Source: Bradyrhizobium sp. BTAi1 (GTDB taxonomy: Bacteria; Pseudomonadota; Alphaproteobacteria; Rhizobiales; Xanthobacteraceae). Taken from it: a stretch of 64,000 nucleotides of DNA. Made by a program: the position numbers and the translations under genes. The stretch's first letter is position 1. Each line of letters starts with the position of its first letter. A model generated the notes under the pieces. That model saw only the letters and a list, made by a program, of their open reading frames with translations, was not told the origin of the DNA and ran no database searches. The stretch lies in assembly GCF_000015165.1 (NCBI RefSeq), contig NC_009485.1, forward strand, positions 8,079,501 to 8,143,500, written 5' to 3'. Below, piece after piece: positions 1 to 9,656 of this stretch.

Positions 1-387
1 TCGATCGACGATTTCGGCATCGGCTATTCGTCGCTGTCGGCATTGGCCGACATCACCGCGGACGAGATCAAGATCGATCGTTCCTTCATCACCGACATCC
101 ATAAGCGGCCGCGCAGCCAGGGCATCCTGCGCGCGATCGAGTCGCTGAGCGAGGCGCTCGGCATGACCGTGATTGCCGAAGGCATCGAATCCTTCGAGGA
201 GCTGGCCTATCTGCAGGCCGCGACCAAGATTCGCTACGCGCAAGGCTACTACTTCTCGCGTCCGATCTTCCTGGAGGAGCTGAAGCCGGCGATCCCGCTT
301 GCAAGCGAAGCGCGTATGAGCCTCGCCAGTCGCCCTGTGCAGGAAAATCGGCAGGCCTATGCCCGCAGCGGCCGCTATCGGCGCTGA
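1..387 (+). CDS. EAL-domain protein, C-terminal end (5' end outside window)
   Basis: The frame is open from the first base to a TGA at 385-387, so about 128 residues of the C-terminal part of an EAL domain are visible. EAL domains hydrolyse cyclic di-GMP to pGpG. Residues 3-9 read DDFGIGY, the aspartate-rich catalytic motif of the family; KIDRSF and the AEGIE motif with a late conserved glutamate follow, then QGYYFSRP. A basic tail of about 30 residues closes the protein. The EAL motif itself and any sensor or GGDEF domain lie upstream of the window, so enzymatic competence and partners cannot be judged. A 143 bp gene-free gap separates it from the ABC importer operon. Confidence 0.9.
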   Translation, partial: SIDDFGIGYSSLSALADITADEIKIDRSFITDIHKRPRSQGILRAIESLSEALGMTVIAEGIESFEELAYLQAATKIRYAQGYYFSRPIFLEELKPAIPLASEARMSLASRPVQENRQAYARSGRYRR

Positions 388-530
388 TCGCGCTGGCGCG
401 GGAGAGGCAGCAAGCCTATCAGCACAAAGTATGAGCCCTCCCGCACTGCCGATGAAAGCGCCTTGACCCGCCCCGAGGCTGCACACTATCAGTTGCAGAC
501 AACAGCCGCCGGTAGCTGGGAGGAAGGCTC

Positions 531-1724
531 GTGGGAACGTCACATATTTTCAAAGGTATTGCTTTATCATTGGCTGCAGCCGTGCTGGCCACCGCCGCAC
601 AGGCCGACGATCTGAAAATCGCTCTCATCTATGGCAAGACCGGGCCGCTCGAGGCCTACGCCAAGCAGACCGAAACCGGCCTGCGTCTCGGCTTCGAATA
701 CGCCACCAAAGGCACCAACATGATCGACGGTCGCAAGATCGTCATCATCACCAAGGACGATCAGGGCAAGCCCGACCTGTCGAAAGCCGCGCTTTCAGAG
801 GCCTATCAGGATGACGGCGCCGACATCGCCATCGGCACCACGTCTTCGGCCGCGGCGCTCGCCGACCTGCCGGTCGCCGAGGAGAACAAGAAGATCCTGA
901 TCGTCGAGCCGGCCGTGGCGGACCAGATCACTGGCGAGAAGTGGAACCGCTACATCTTCCGCACCGGCCGCAACTCGTCGCAGGACGCGATCTCCAACGC
1001 GGTGGCGATCGGCAAGCCCGGCGTCACCGTCGCCACGCTGGCGCAGGATTACGCGTTCGGCCGCGACGGCGTCGCCGCCTTCAAGGAGGCGCTGGCCAAG
1101 ACCGGCGCGACCCTGGCAGCCGAGGAATACGTCCCGACCAACACCACCGACTTCACTGCCGTCGCGCAGCGCTTGTTCGACGTGCTGAAGGACAAGCCGG
1201 GGCGGAAGTTCATCTGGGTGCTCTGGGCCGGCGGCGGCAACCCGCCAGGCAAGCTGCAGGACATGGACCCGAAGCGCTACGGCATCGAGATTTCCACCGG
1301 AGGCAATATCCTCGCCGCGCTCGCCGCCTATAAGCAGCTGCCGGGCATGGAAGGCGCCACCTATTACTACTATGACATTCCCAAGAATCCGGTGAACGAC
1401 TGGCTGCTCGCCGAACACCAGAAGCGCTTCAGCTCGCCCCCCGACCTGTTCACGGCCGGCGGCTTCTCAGCCGCGATGGCGGTTGTCGCCGCGGTCACCA
1501 AGGCGAAGTCGACCGATACCGAGAAGCTGATCGCGGCGATGGAGGGCATGGAGTTCGACACGCCCAAGGGCAAGATGATCTTCCGGAAGGAAGATCACCA
1601 GGCGCTGCAAAGCATGTATCACTTCCGTGTCAAGGTCGATCCGAACCTCGCCTGGGCCGTGAACGAACCGGTACGCGAGATCAAGATCGAGGACATGGAT
1701 ATCCCGATCCGCAACAAGCGCTGA
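531..1724 (+). CDS. Branched-chain amino acid-type ABC transporter substrate-binding protein
   Basis: A 397-residue periplasmic binding protein of the Leu/Ile/Val (Peripla_BP_6) family. It begins with a GTG preceded by an AGGAAGG ribosome site about 5 bp upstream. Residues 1-26 form a signal peptide (hydrophobic stretch IALSLAAAVLATAAQA, likely cleavage after AQA). The mature part opens with LKIALIYGKTGPLEAYA, the usual first strand and ligand loop. It is the first gene of a five-gene importer operon whose next four products are two ATPases and two permeases. The ligand is not predictable: close relatives bind amino acids, amides or aromatic acids. No specific operator was recognised upstream. 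Confidence 0.9.
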   Translation: MGTSHIFKGIALSLAAAVLATAAQADDLKIALIYGKTGPLEAYAKQTETGLRLGFEYATKGTNMIDGRKIVIITKDDQGKPDLSKAALSEAYQDDGADIAIGTTSSAAALADLPVAEENKKILIVEPAVADQITGEKWNRYIFRTGRNSSQDAISNAVAIGKPGVTVATLAQDYAFGRDGVAAFKEALAKTGATLAAEEYVPTNTTDFTAVAQRLFDVLKDKPGRKFIWVLWAGGGNPPGKLQDMDPKRYGIEISTGGNILAALAAYKQLPGMEGATYYYYDIPKNPVNDWLLAEHQKRFSSPPDLFTAGGFSAAMAVVAAVTKAKSTDTEKLIAAMEGMEFDTPKGKMIFRKEDHQALQSMYHFRVKVDPNLAWAVNEPVREIKIEDMDIPIRNKR

Positions 1725-1789
1725 GTAAATGACATCCGTGCCCGGCCCGCGCCGGGCACCTTCACTTTGGAAGTCATACGGCTGACGAC

Positions 1790-2554
1790 ATGGCCCTCAC
1801 CCTCGAAACCCGCGATCTGACCATCCGCTTCGGCGGCCATGTCGCGGTCAACAACGTCAGCTGCAGCTTCCGCCCCGGCGAGCTGACGGCGATCGTCGGC
1901 CCGAACGGCGCCGGCAAGACCACCTATTTCAACCTAATATCCGGCCAGTTGCGGGCCTCAGCCGGCTCCATCCTGTTCGATGGCCGCGATATCACCCAAC
2001 TCTCTGCTCCGCTGCGCACCCGCGCGGGCCTCGGGCGCGCGTTCCAGCTCACCAATCTGTTTCCGAATCTCAGCGTGGAAGAGAATGTGCGCCTCGCCGT
2101 CCAGGCGCAGAGCGGCACCCATTACGACCTGCTCCGTCCGTGGATGGCGCGGCGCGACCTGATCGCGCGGGCCGATGCGATCCTCGATCAGGTCGCCCTC
2201 GGCAGCCGCCGCGGCGTCACCGCAACGACGCTCTCGCATGGCGACCAGCGCAAGCTCGAAGTCGCGCTGATGATGGCGCTGGAGCCCAAGGTCTTCATGT
2301 TCGACGAGCCGACCGCCGGGATGAGCATCGACGAGGTGCCGGTCGTGCTCGACCTGATCGGCCGGCTGAAGCAGGACAAGAGCAAGATCATCCTGCTCGT
2401 CGAGCACAAGATGGACGTCGTCCGCTCGCTCGCCGATCGCATCATCGTGCTGCATAACGGCCAGCTGGTCGCCGATGGCAAGCCGGCCGAGGTCATCGCC
2501 TCGCCGATCGTGCAGGAGGCCTATCTCGGCGTCGCACCGCGGAGCGCGGCATGA
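1790..2554 (+). CDS. livG: ABC transporter ATP-binding protein, LivG type
   Basis: A 254-residue cytoplasmic ATPase that powers the adjacent importer. The Walker A motif GPNGAGKT lies at residues 37-44, an unusual signature LSHGDQRKLE near 150, and Walker B VFMFDEPTAG just after it. The C-terminal extension ending EAYLG is typical of LivG proteins, which pair with LivF as a heterodimer. The ATG follows a 65 bp gap after the binding-protein gene, and the stop overlaps the next start by four bases (ATGA), which implies translational coupling. The His in place of the second Gly of the signature is common in LivG and is not a defect. Confidence 0.92.
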   Translation: MALTLETRDLTIRFGGHVAVNNVSCSFRPGELTAIVGPNGAGKTTYFNLISGQLRASAGSILFDGRDITQLSAPLRTRAGLGRAFQLTNLFPNLSVEENVRLAVQAQSGTHYDLLRPWMARRDLIARADAILDQVALGSRRGVTATTLSHGDQRKLEVALMMALEPKVFMFDEPTAGMSIDEVPVVLDLIGRLKQDKSKIILLVEHKMDVVRSLADRIIVLHNGQLVADGKPAEVIASPIVQEAYLGVAPRSAA

Positions 2555-3273
2555 GCGCGCTGCTGAAGCTGTCGGGCGTCCAGACCTATATCGGCCGCTA
2601 TCACATCCTGCAGGGCGTCGATTTCGACGTGCCCGAAGGCCAGACCACGATGCTGCTGGGACGCAACGGCGCCGGCAAGACCACGACGCTGCGCACCATC
2701 ATGGGGCTATGGCAGGCGAGGACCGGCAGCATCTCGCTGGCCGGCGAGGCGATCGAGGAACTGGCGACGCCCGACATTGCGCAGCGAGGCGTCGGCTACG
2801 TGCCCGAGAGCATGGCGGTGTTCTCCGACCTCACCGTCAAGGAGAACCTGGTGCTGGCAGCCCGCAACGGCCCGCTCGACGAGGCCCAACTCGCCTGGAT
2901 CTTCGGCTTTTTTCCGGCTCTGAAGAAATTCTGGTTGTCGCGCGCCGGCAGCCTGTCCGGCGGCCAGAAGCAGATGCTGTCGATCGCCCGCGCCATCGTC
3001 GAGCCGCGCAAGCTGCTGCTGATCGACGAGCCGACCAAGGGGTTGGCGCCGGCCATCGTGATGTCGCTGATCGAATGCCTGAAGGAGATCAAGCGACGCG
3101 GCGTCACCATCCTGCTGGTGGAGCAGAATTTCCACGCCGCGCGCGAGCTCGGCGATCAGGTCCTGGTGATGGACAATGGCACCATCGTCCATCGCGGGGA
3201 GATGGCGGCGCTCGCCGCCGACGTGCCGCTGCAGGAGCGCCTGCTGGGACTGAGCCTGGAGGCGCATCAATGA
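2551..3273 (+). CDS. livF: ABC transporter ATP-binding protein, LivF type
   Basis: A 240-residue ATPase partner of LivG. Walker A GRNGAGKT is at residues 37-44, the signature LSGGQKQML is canonical, and Walker B reads LLLIDEPTKGLAP, the LivF form. The start ATG overlaps the livG stop, and the stop overlaps the livH start (ATGA), so the five importer genes form one tightly packed transcription unit. It hydrolyses ATP on the inner face of the membrane to drive substrate import through LivH/LivM. Confidence 0.92.
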   Translation: MSALLKLSGVQTYIGRYHILQGVDFDVPEGQTTMLLGRNGAGKTTTLRTIMGLWQARTGSISLAGEAIEELATPDIAQRGVGYVPESMAVFSDLTVKENLVLAARNGPLDEAQLAWIFGFFPALKKFWLSRAGSLSGGQKQMLSIARAIVEPRKLLLIDEPTKGLAPAIVMSLIECLKEIKRRGVTILLVEQNFHAARELGDQVLVMDNGTIVHRGEMAALAADVPLQERLLGLSLEAHQ

Positions 3274-4280
3274 GCGACATCGCCGCAACCGATCCGCTGC
3301 CGAAGCCGAAGCGCGACCTCGCCCCGCTGCTGCTGCCTGTCCTGCTCGCGCTGCTGATGCTTCCGCTGGTCGGATCGGCGAGCTCCTGGGTGACGCTGAC
3401 GGTCGCCAGCCTGGCGATGGGCATGATGATCTTCATCATGGCCTCCGGCCTGACACTCGTGTTCGGCCTGATGGACGTGCTCAATTTCGGCCATGGCGCG
3501 TTCATCGCGGTCGGCGCCTATGTCGCAACGCTGGTCCTGCTGCCGCTCGCAAGCTGGGCGCAGGCCGATTCGCTGCTGGCCAACCTCGCGGTACTGGTCC
3601 CGGCCGCATTGCTGTCGATGGGCGTGACCGCCGCACTCGGCCTGGTCGTCGAACGCGTGCTGGTGCTGCCGGTCTATGGCCAGCACCTCAAGCAGATCCT
3701 GATGACCACCGGCGGCCTCATCGTTGCCGAGCAGACGCTTTATGCGCTGTTTGGCCCGCAGATCATCCCGCTGCCAGTACCGGCGGCGCTGCGCGGCTCG
3801 TTCATCATCGGCGACATCGCGATCGCCAAATACCGGCTGCTGGCGATGCTGATCGGCTTTGCGATCTTTGTCGCCATCGAGCTGGTGCTGAACCGGACCA
3901 AGATCGGCCTTCTGATCCGCGCCGGCGTCGAGAATCGCGAAATGGTGGAGGCGCTCGGCTATCGCATCCGCCGCCTGTTCCTCGGCGTGTTCATGACCGG
4001 GTCGGCGCTGGCCGGGCTCGGCGGCGTGATGTGGGGCCTCTATCGCGAGCAGGTGCACGCCTCGATCGGCGACGAGCTGACCGTGCTGGTCTTCATCGTC
4101 GTGATCATCGGCGGCCTCGGCTCGATCACCGGCTGCTTCATCGGCGCGATCCTGGTCGCCATGGTCGCGAATTATGGCGGCTTCCTGGTGCCGAAGCTCG
4201 CCCTCGTCTCCAACATCCTGCTGATGGTCGCCGTGCTGATGTGGCGACCGCGCGGCCTCTATGCGGTGACCAGCCGATGA
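3270..4280 (+). CDS. livH: Branched-chain amino acid-type ABC permease, LivH type
   Basis: A 336-residue integral membrane permease. The ATG at 3270 overlaps the livF stop and gives a short polar N-terminus followed by LLLPVLLALLMLPLVG and about eight membrane segments. The sequence NFGHGAFIAVGAYVA is the hallmark LivH motif near the second segment. A longer in-frame opening upstream runs through livF in another frame and is not the gene. It ends RPRGLYA, the conserved permease tail. It pairs with LivM to form the transmembrane pathway. Confidence 0.92.
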   Translation: MSDIAATDPLPKPKRDLAPLLLPVLLALLMLPLVGSASSWVTLTVASLAMGMMIFIMASGLTLVFGLMDVLNFGHGAFIAVGAYVATLVLLPLASWAQADSLLANLAVLVPAALLSMGVTAALGLVVERVLVLPVYGQHLKQILMTTGGLIVAEQTLYALFGPQIIPLPVPAALRGSFIIGDIAIAKYRLLAMLIGFAIFVAIELVLNRTKIGLLIRAGVENREMVEALGYRIRRLFLGVFMTGSALAGLGGVMWGLYREQVHASIGDELTVLVFIVVIIGGLGSITGCFIGAILVAMVANYGGFLVPKLALVSNILLMVAVLMWRPRGLYAVTSR

Positions 4281-5347
4281 TGATCCTGTCCGGCGATCCT
4301 CCCCGCAGCCGCACGCTGTCCGTGCTGCTCGTCATCATCATCCTGGCATTGCTGGCCACGCCCTTCATTTTCCCAGGCGCCAAGGCCTTGAATGTGGCCG
4401 CCAAGATCTGCATCTTCGCCGCGCTCGTCGCATCCTACGACCTGCTGCTCGGCTACACCGGCTCGGTCTCGTTCGCGCATACGATGTTCTACGGCATCGG
4501 GTCCTACGCGATCGCCATCGCGCTCTATGGACTCGGGCCCAATTGGACCTCGGTCGCGGTGGCCGTCGCGGCCGGCCTGCCGCTCGCGCTGCTGCTGGCG
4601 CTCGCGATCGGCCTGTTCTCGCTGCGCGTCGAGGCGATCTTCTTTGCGATGATCACGCTGGCGGTCGCCTCCGCCTTCCTGGTACTGGCGTCGCAATTGT
4701 CGTGGCTGACCGGCGGCGAGGACGGCCGCAGCTTCCAGCTGCCCGAGCTGTTGCGTCCCGGCACCGTGTTCATCGGCAAGGAGTGGTTCGGCTTCCCGAT
4801 CAACGGCCGCATCCTGACCTATTACCTGGTGCTGTCGGCCTGCGCGCTGATGATCCTGGCATTGCTGCGGGTCGTGAATTCGCCGTTCGGCCGCGTGCTG
4901 CAGGCGATCCGCGAAAACCGTTTCCGGGCCGAGGCGCTCGGCTACCGCACCGTGTTTCACCTGACCTATGCCAACTGCATCGCCGCGATGATCGCGGCCG
5001 GCGCCGGCATGCTGAACGCGCTCTGGCTGCGCTATGCCGGACCTGATACCTCGCTGAGCTTTTCGATCATGCTCGACATTCTACTGATGGTGGTCATCGG
5101 CGGCATGGGCACCATCTACGGCGCGATCATCGGGGCTGCGATCTTCATCCTGGCCCAGAACTATCTCCAGGCGCTGATGAGCATCGCCTCGACCGCCGCG
5201 GCAGACGCCGGACTGCCGCTTCTTCCGGGCCTGCTGCATCCGGATCGCTGGCTGTTGTGGCTCGGCCTGCTGTTCATCGCCAGCGTCTACTTCTTTCCAA
5301 CAGGCGTGGTCGGCCGCCTCCGCAGCAAGCCAGGCAGCCAGCGCTGA
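4277..5347 (+). CDS. livM: Branched-chain amino acid-type ABC permease, LivM type
   Basis: A 356-residue permease starting at the ATG at 4277, which overlaps the livH stop; a second ATG lies three bases later. It has about nine to ten hydrophobic segments and the conserved YDLLLGYTGSVSFAHTMF region of LivM proteins, where the related sequence is usually LLGYAGQLSLGHAAF. The tail reads FFPTGVVGRLR. It completes the importer operon. The next gene starts about 210 bp downstream, and the interval holds nothing recognisable. Confidence 0.92.
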   Translation: MMILSGDPPRSRTLSVLLVIIILALLATPFIFPGAKALNVAAKICIFAALVASYDLLLGYTGSVSFAHTMFYGIGSYAIAIALYGLGPNWTSVAVAVAAGLPLALLLALAIGLFSLRVEAIFFAMITLAVASAFLVLASQLSWLTGGEDGRSFQLPELLRPGTVFIGKEWFGFPINGRILTYYLVLSACALMILALLRVVNSPFGRVLQAIRENRFRAEALGYRTVFHLTYANCIAAMIAAGAGMLNALWLRYAGPDTSLSFSIMLDILLMVVIGGMGTIYGAIIGAAIFILAQNYLQALMSIASTAAADAGLPLLPGLLHPDRWLLWLGLLFIASVYFFPTGVVGRLRSKPGSQR

Positions 5348-5558
5348 ACTTCAACTCCGGCAGCGCGCGAGCCTGTTGCGCACGCGCCGGTCCCGGATTC
5401 TGCCGGCGCGGTATCGCCGTGCTGACCGCGCGGCTTTTCGACGAAATTCCTCCCGGCATTTAACAAGCGGCTAACTGAGTTTCCTAACCGCTCCGGTACC
5501 AGTGCCCTGTTATCAAGCATGCTTGCGATCATTGATTTCCTCCCGGGTCGATCCAGGC

Positions 5559-8500
5559 ATGCAACGCGCAGCAGACACGTCAGGGGCGGTCGAGACCGAG
5601 CCAACGCGGCTGGGCACGTCGATCTGGCGCGGTCCGGTGCCGTGGCTCGCGGCCTGTGGCGCGCTCCTCATTGCAGCCATCGTGATCGGAACGCTCGTGA
5701 TGGCCAATGGCTTCAAAGACCGCACGATCGGCAATAATGAGCGCGAGCTCGAAAATACCGTCTTGTTGCTCAGCCGGCATTTCGCGCAGCAGTTCGAGGA
5801 TGCCGACACCGCGGTCTCTCACGCGGTCCACCGCATGCAGCTCGGATCGATCGACTCGCCCGAGGCCTTCCGCTCGCGCATGGCGCGGCCCGAGATTCGC
5901 GAGATGCTGCAGTCGCAGATCAATGGCCTGTCCTATATGGGCGACCTGACGATCATCGGCGCCGATGGCAGCTTCATCAACTGGTCGGAAAACAGAGAGG
6001 TCCCGGCGATCAACGTCGCAGACCGCGAATATTTCAAGACCCTCGCTGACAGTCAGCAGTCCGACGCCGTCATCATTGCACCGGTCGTGAGCTATGTCAC
6101 CGGCAAATGGGCCACCATCGTCGCCCACCGCTTGAGCGGTGCCAACGGTGAATTCCTCGGCCTGCTGTCGCGCCGCGTCGATCCGAAAACCTACGAGAAA
6201 TTCCTGGAATCGATGTCGCTCGGCAATGGCGCTTCGATCACGCTGTTCCACGCCGACGGCACGGTGCTCGCGCGCTACCCGCACAGCGAGGCCGTCATCG
6301 GGCGCCGGGTCGGAGGAAATGGCGGGCTGCTCAGCAGCGTCGCTGACGGCGCGGTCCACACCGCGCTGGTTACGAGCCCCTTCGACGACCTCGATAAGAT
6401 TGCTGCCGGAGCCAGGGTCAGCCGCTTCCCGCTGACGATCACCGCGACGCGGACGATCGACGACGCGCTCGCGGACTGGCGTTCTCAGGTGGTCCTGCTG
6501 GTCGGCGCCGCGACGCTGGCGGCCGGCGTCATTGCCGTGATGTTCAGCCTGATGATCAGGCAGATCCTGCGGCAGAACCGGATCGCCCGGCAACAGCTCG
6601 AAGGCGAGAAGCAACGCGTCGAGACGGCGCTCGACAACATGACACAAGGGCTGATCTCGTTCGATGCCGACGCATGCGTCGTGATGTTCAATCGACGCTT
6701 CATCGATATGCTCGGCCTGTCCACCGATGTGATCAGGCCGGGCGTCCACCTCACTGAGGTCATCGCCCATTGCAAGGCGCAGGGATCCTTCAACGGGGAT
6801 GTCGCCGACTTCTGCACCGCCATCCACGATCGGGCGGCCGCGGGCGGCACCTCGCAGATGGTCATCGAAGCGGGTGCGGGACGGTTCCTCAACGTCATCG
6901 ACAAGCCGCTGGCCACCGGCGGCTGGGTCACGACCCTCGAGGACATCAGCGAGCATCGCAAGCTCGAGCAGGAGCGCGATCGCAATTACGCATTCCTGCG
7001 CGAGATCATCGATCACATTCCCTCGCCTATCATGGTCAAGGATGTCCAAGACCGCCGTTACGTACTGGTCAACAAGTCATCCGAGCGGTGCTTCGGCCGG
7101 CCGTGCGAGCAGATCGTCGGCAAGACGCTATTCGACCTGATGCCCCGGCCGATCGCGGAAAAGGCCGCCGCCGATGACGACCGGGCGCTGGAGCATGCGG
7201 ACGGGCTGGTTCTCGAGGAGCATCCGTGGCAGACGCCCGGCCTCGGCTTGCGCTATATCACCTCGCGCCGGATCGTCGTCACCGACGACAGGCAGCGGCC
7301 GCGTTATCTGATCAACGTGATCGAGGACACCACTGAACGGCGGCTGGCTGATGAGAGGATTGCCCATCTCGCCCATTACGACGCGCTGACCGAGCTGCCG
7401 AATCGTGTCCTGTTCCGGGAGCGTATCGCCCACGAGATCGAGCGCGCGCGGCACGGCATGTTCTTCGCGCTGCTTTATCTCGACATCGATGAGTTCAAGG
7501 GCATCAACGACTCGCTTGGACATCACGTCGGCGACGAGCTGCTGAGGACGATCGCCAGCCGGATCAGGAGCTGCCTTGCGCCGGAGGACACCGTGGCTCG
7601 GCTCGGCGGCGACGAGTTCGCGGTGCTCCTGACCATGGCGGCCGATCGCGACGAAGTCATTGCCAAGGTCACCGAGATTCTCGAGCGGATTCGCGAGCCC
7701 TATCGCTGCCTCGGCCATCAATTGTCGACCGACGCCAGCATCGGCATCGCGCTCGCGCCGGAACATGGCGTCGAGATCGATCAGCTGACAAAGCATGCGG
7801 ACCTCGCGATGTACGCTGCCAAGGCGGACGGCCGCCATACTTTCCGCTTCTTCGAGCCGGCGATGGATGAGAGCGCGCGGGAGCGGCTGCAGCTGCAGCA
7901 GGATCTGCGCCGCGCCATCACCGAGGGCCAGTTCGAGCTGCATTATCAGCCCCTGCTCGGCTTCAGGGAGAACATCATGACCGGCTGCGAGGCGCTGCTG
8001 CGCTGGCGGCATCCCGAGCGCGGCATGGTGCCGCCGCTCGATTTCATCCCGCTCGCCGAGGACACCGGCCTCATCAACGAGATCGGCGACTGGGTGATGC
8101 GAACGGCCTGCGCCGAAGCGGCGCACTGGCCGAGCGACATCCGCGTCGCCGTCAATGTCTCGCCGATCCAGTTGAAATCCCCGACGCTGGCGCTGCATGT
8201 CGCGAGCGCATTGTCAGCCGCCGGCCTTGCACCAGAACGGCTCGAGATCGAGATCACAGAAGCGGTTCTGATCGGCGACGATGACGTGGCGCTCGACATC
8301 CTGCATCAGCTGCACGCCATGGGCGTGCGCATCGCGCTGGATGATTTCGGCACCGGCTATTCGTCGCTCAGCTACCTCAAGCGCTTTCCGTTCGACAAGA
8401 TCAAGATCGACCGTTGCTTTGTCAGCGATATCGGCGCCGACAGTTCATCGGCGATCGTGCAGGCGGTGGTCAGCATTGCCGCGGCCAGCAACATGACGAC

Positions 8501-8666
8501 CACGGCCGAAGGCGTCGAGACGGGTGCACAGCAGACGGCGCTGCGCCAGCTCGGCTGCACCGAGATGCAGGGCTATCTGTTCAGCGCGCCCAAGCCGGCC
8601 GCGGAACTGCGCAAGCTGTTCGCGCCGGGCCCGATTGTCCCGGACGATCTGCAGGCCGCCGGCTGA
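5559..8666 (+). CDS. Membrane sensor with PDC, PAS, GGDEF and EAL domains
   Basis: A large cyclic-di-GMP enzyme of about 1035 residues from the ATG at 5559. A GTG at 5502 in the same frame would add 19 residues, and neither start has a strong ribosome site. The order is: membrane segment near residues 28-50, a periplasmic PDC/dCache-like sensor of about 250 residues, a second membrane segment near 310-330, two PAS-like domains, then a GGDEF domain with intact RLGGDEF around residue 683 and an EAL domain with CEALLRW around 811 and DDFGTGYSSL further on. Both catalytic motifs look canonical, so it could make or break c-di-GMP in response to an external ligand. It stands alone. Confidence 0.9.
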   Translation: MQRAADTSGAVETEPTRLGTSIWRGPVPWLAACGALLIAAIVIGTLVMANGFKDRTIGNNERELENTVLLLSRHFAQQFEDADTAVSHAVHRMQLGSIDSPEAFRSRMARPEIREMLQSQINGLSYMGDLTIIGADGSFINWSENREVPAINVADREYFKTLADSQQSDAVIIAPVVSYVTGKWATIVAHRLSGANGEFLGLLSRRVDPKTYEKFLESMSLGNGASITLFHADGTVLARYPHSEAVIGRRVGGNGGLLSSVADGAVHTALVTSPFDDLDKIAAGARVSRFPLTITATRTIDDALADWRSQVVLLVGAATLAAGVIAVMFSLMIRQILRQNRIARQQLEGEKQRVETALDNMTQGLISFDADACVVMFNRRFIDMLGLSTDVIRPGVHLTEVIAHCKAQGSFNGDVADFCTAIHDRAAAGGTSQMVIEAGAGRFLNVIDKPLATGGWVTTLEDISEHRKLEQERDRNYAFLREIIDHIPSPIMVKDVQDRRYVLVNKSSERCFGRPCEQIVGKTLFDLMPRPIAEKAAADDDRALEHADGLVLEEHPWQTPGLGLRYITSRRIVVTDDRQRPRYLINVIEDTTERRLADERIAHLAHYDALTELPNRVLFRERIAHEIERARHGMFFALLYLDIDEFKGINDSLGHHVGDELLRTIASRIRSCLAPEDTVARLGGDEFAVLLTMAADRDEVIAKVTEILERIREPYRCLGHQLSTDASIGIALAPEHGVEIDQLTKHADLAMYAAKADGRHTFRFFEPAMDESARERLQLQQDLRRAITEGQFELHYQPLLGFRENIMTGCEALLRWRHPERGMVPPLDFIPLAEDTGLINEIGDWVMRTACAEAAHWPSDIRVAVNVSPIQLKSPTLALHVASALSAAGLAPERLEIEITEAVLIGDDDVALDILHQLHAMGVRIALDDFGTGYSSLSYLKRFPFDKIKIDRCFVSDIGADSSSAIVQAVVSIAAASNMTTTAEGVETGAQQTALRQLGCTEMQGYLFSAPKPAAELRKLFAPGPIVPDDLQAAG

Positions 8667-8883
8667 CGGCGCCGCAGGGCGTAACGGCACCGGCGATGAC
8701 CGGCGCGACAAGCGCTTTGCGAGACCGCCATATCGTCCAGATCCTTTGCTTGGGCGACCGCGTCATGCAGCCGGCTTGAGGACAAAGCCGCCCCATGGGG
8801 GCGCCGTTCGTGTCCGAGGTCACAGGCCCCCGCTGCGCCAAACCGCCCCACAACACACCTGCACGATCCGCCGCGGCGTGCCT

Positions 8884-8912
8884 TTGGCTGGCGCTGGGAA
8901 GACCTATATAAG
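8884..8912 (+). promoter_or_regulatory. Candidate sigma-70-like promoter for the YccF gene
   Basis: TTGGCT at 8884-8889 and TATAAG at 8907-8912 are separated by 17 bp, lying 27 bp before the yccF-like ATG. The preceding 8667-8883 stretch shows no gene. Confidence 0.45.
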
Positions 8913-8938
8913 CGTCGTCGGAACCTAGCAGGTGGCCC

Positions 8939-9343
8939 ATGCAACCCGTCTCATTGCTTCTCAACGTCCTCTGGATCGTGCTCGGCGGCGCCTATATGGC
9001 GTTCGGCTGGCTCGTGGCCGCGGTCGTCATGGCCATCACCATCATCGGCCTGCCCTGGGCCCGCGCCGCCTTCAACATCGCCGCCTATACGCTGCTGCCA
9101 TTCGGCTCGCGCGCCGTCCGCCGCGACGAGCTCACCGGCATGGAGGATGTCGGCACCGGGCCGTTGGGGCTGCTCGGCAACATCATCTGGTTCGTCCTGG
9201 CCGGCTGGTGGCTGGCGCTCGGCCATCTGCTGACGGCGATCGCGCTGGCGGTGACCATCATCGGCCTGCCCTTCGCCTGGGCGCATCTGAAGCTGGCCGG
9301 ATTGGCGCTTTGGCCGATCGGCAAGACCATCGTGCCGGCCTGA
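8939..9343 (+). CDS. YccF domain-containing inner-membrane protein
   Basis: A 134-residue protein made of two tandem YccF (DUF307) repeats. Each repeat has a membrane hairpin and the signature IIGLPWARAAFNIA or IIGLPFAWAHLKLA, and the two are joined by a short soluble loop containing a GTG-rich linker. The start ATG follows AGGTGG at a good distance. Function is unknown; the family sits in the inner membrane. It is the last chromosomal gene before the tRNA-Arg remnant that marks the island edge. Confidence 0.88.
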   Translation: MQPVSLLLNVLWIVLGGAYMAFGWLVAAVVMAITIIGLPWARAAFNIAAYTLLPFGSRAVRRDELTGMEDVGTGPLGLLGNIIWFVLAGWWLALGHLLTAIALAVTIIGLPFAWAHLKLAGLALWPIGKTIVPA

Positions 9344-9484
9344 CCCCGGAGGGGGCCGATCGCTCCACGGCCCATCCGCCCCCTCAAGGCCGAACACTGC
9401 ACCGGCGGTCGCCCCGAACCCGGCCAGGCGTCGCGTTCAAGGCCGTTGCCGACCCCGGGGCAATCGGCTAAACCGATTCCGTAC

Positions 9485-9546
9485 GCACCCGTAGCTCAGC
9501 TGGATAGAGCGTTGCCCTCCGAAGGCAGGTGTCAAGCCGGTTCGCA
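9485..9546 (+). pseudogene. tRNA-Arg(CCG) remnant, broken in the T arm
   Basis: The 5' acceptor strand, D arm and full anticodon arm of a tRNA-Arg are intact: the loop CTCCGAA sits on a five-pair stem. The variable region is altered, and after a T-loop-like GGTTCG the sequence no longer matches a tRNA. The 3' acceptor strand that should pair with GCACCCG is absent. Crossover inside the T loop is the usual result of tyrosine-integrase insertion. The 110 bp up to the next tRNA hold no gene that I can recognise. Confidence 0.8.
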
Positions 9547-9656
9547 CAGGAAAGGAGATCGAAAGGAGCTCGAAAAATAAGGACTTGCGAGATCGGTGCT
9601 CAGAGACTTCTCACTCGCAAGAAACCCGCGTAAGCACCACGTAAGCAACACGGCAT

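Noticed and set aside
795..1418. Long antisense frames opposite the transporter and other genes
   Set aside because: Mirror frames of GC-rich codons without motifs or ribosome sites; none has an independent promoter or family match.
5502..5558. GTG start for the GGDEF-EAL protein
   Set aside because: Adds 19 residues without homology; not excluded, but the ATG at 5559 is preferred.
9485..9546. First tRNA-Arg as a functional gene
   Set aside because: No 3' acceptor strand and no T-stem pairing, so it cannot fold.
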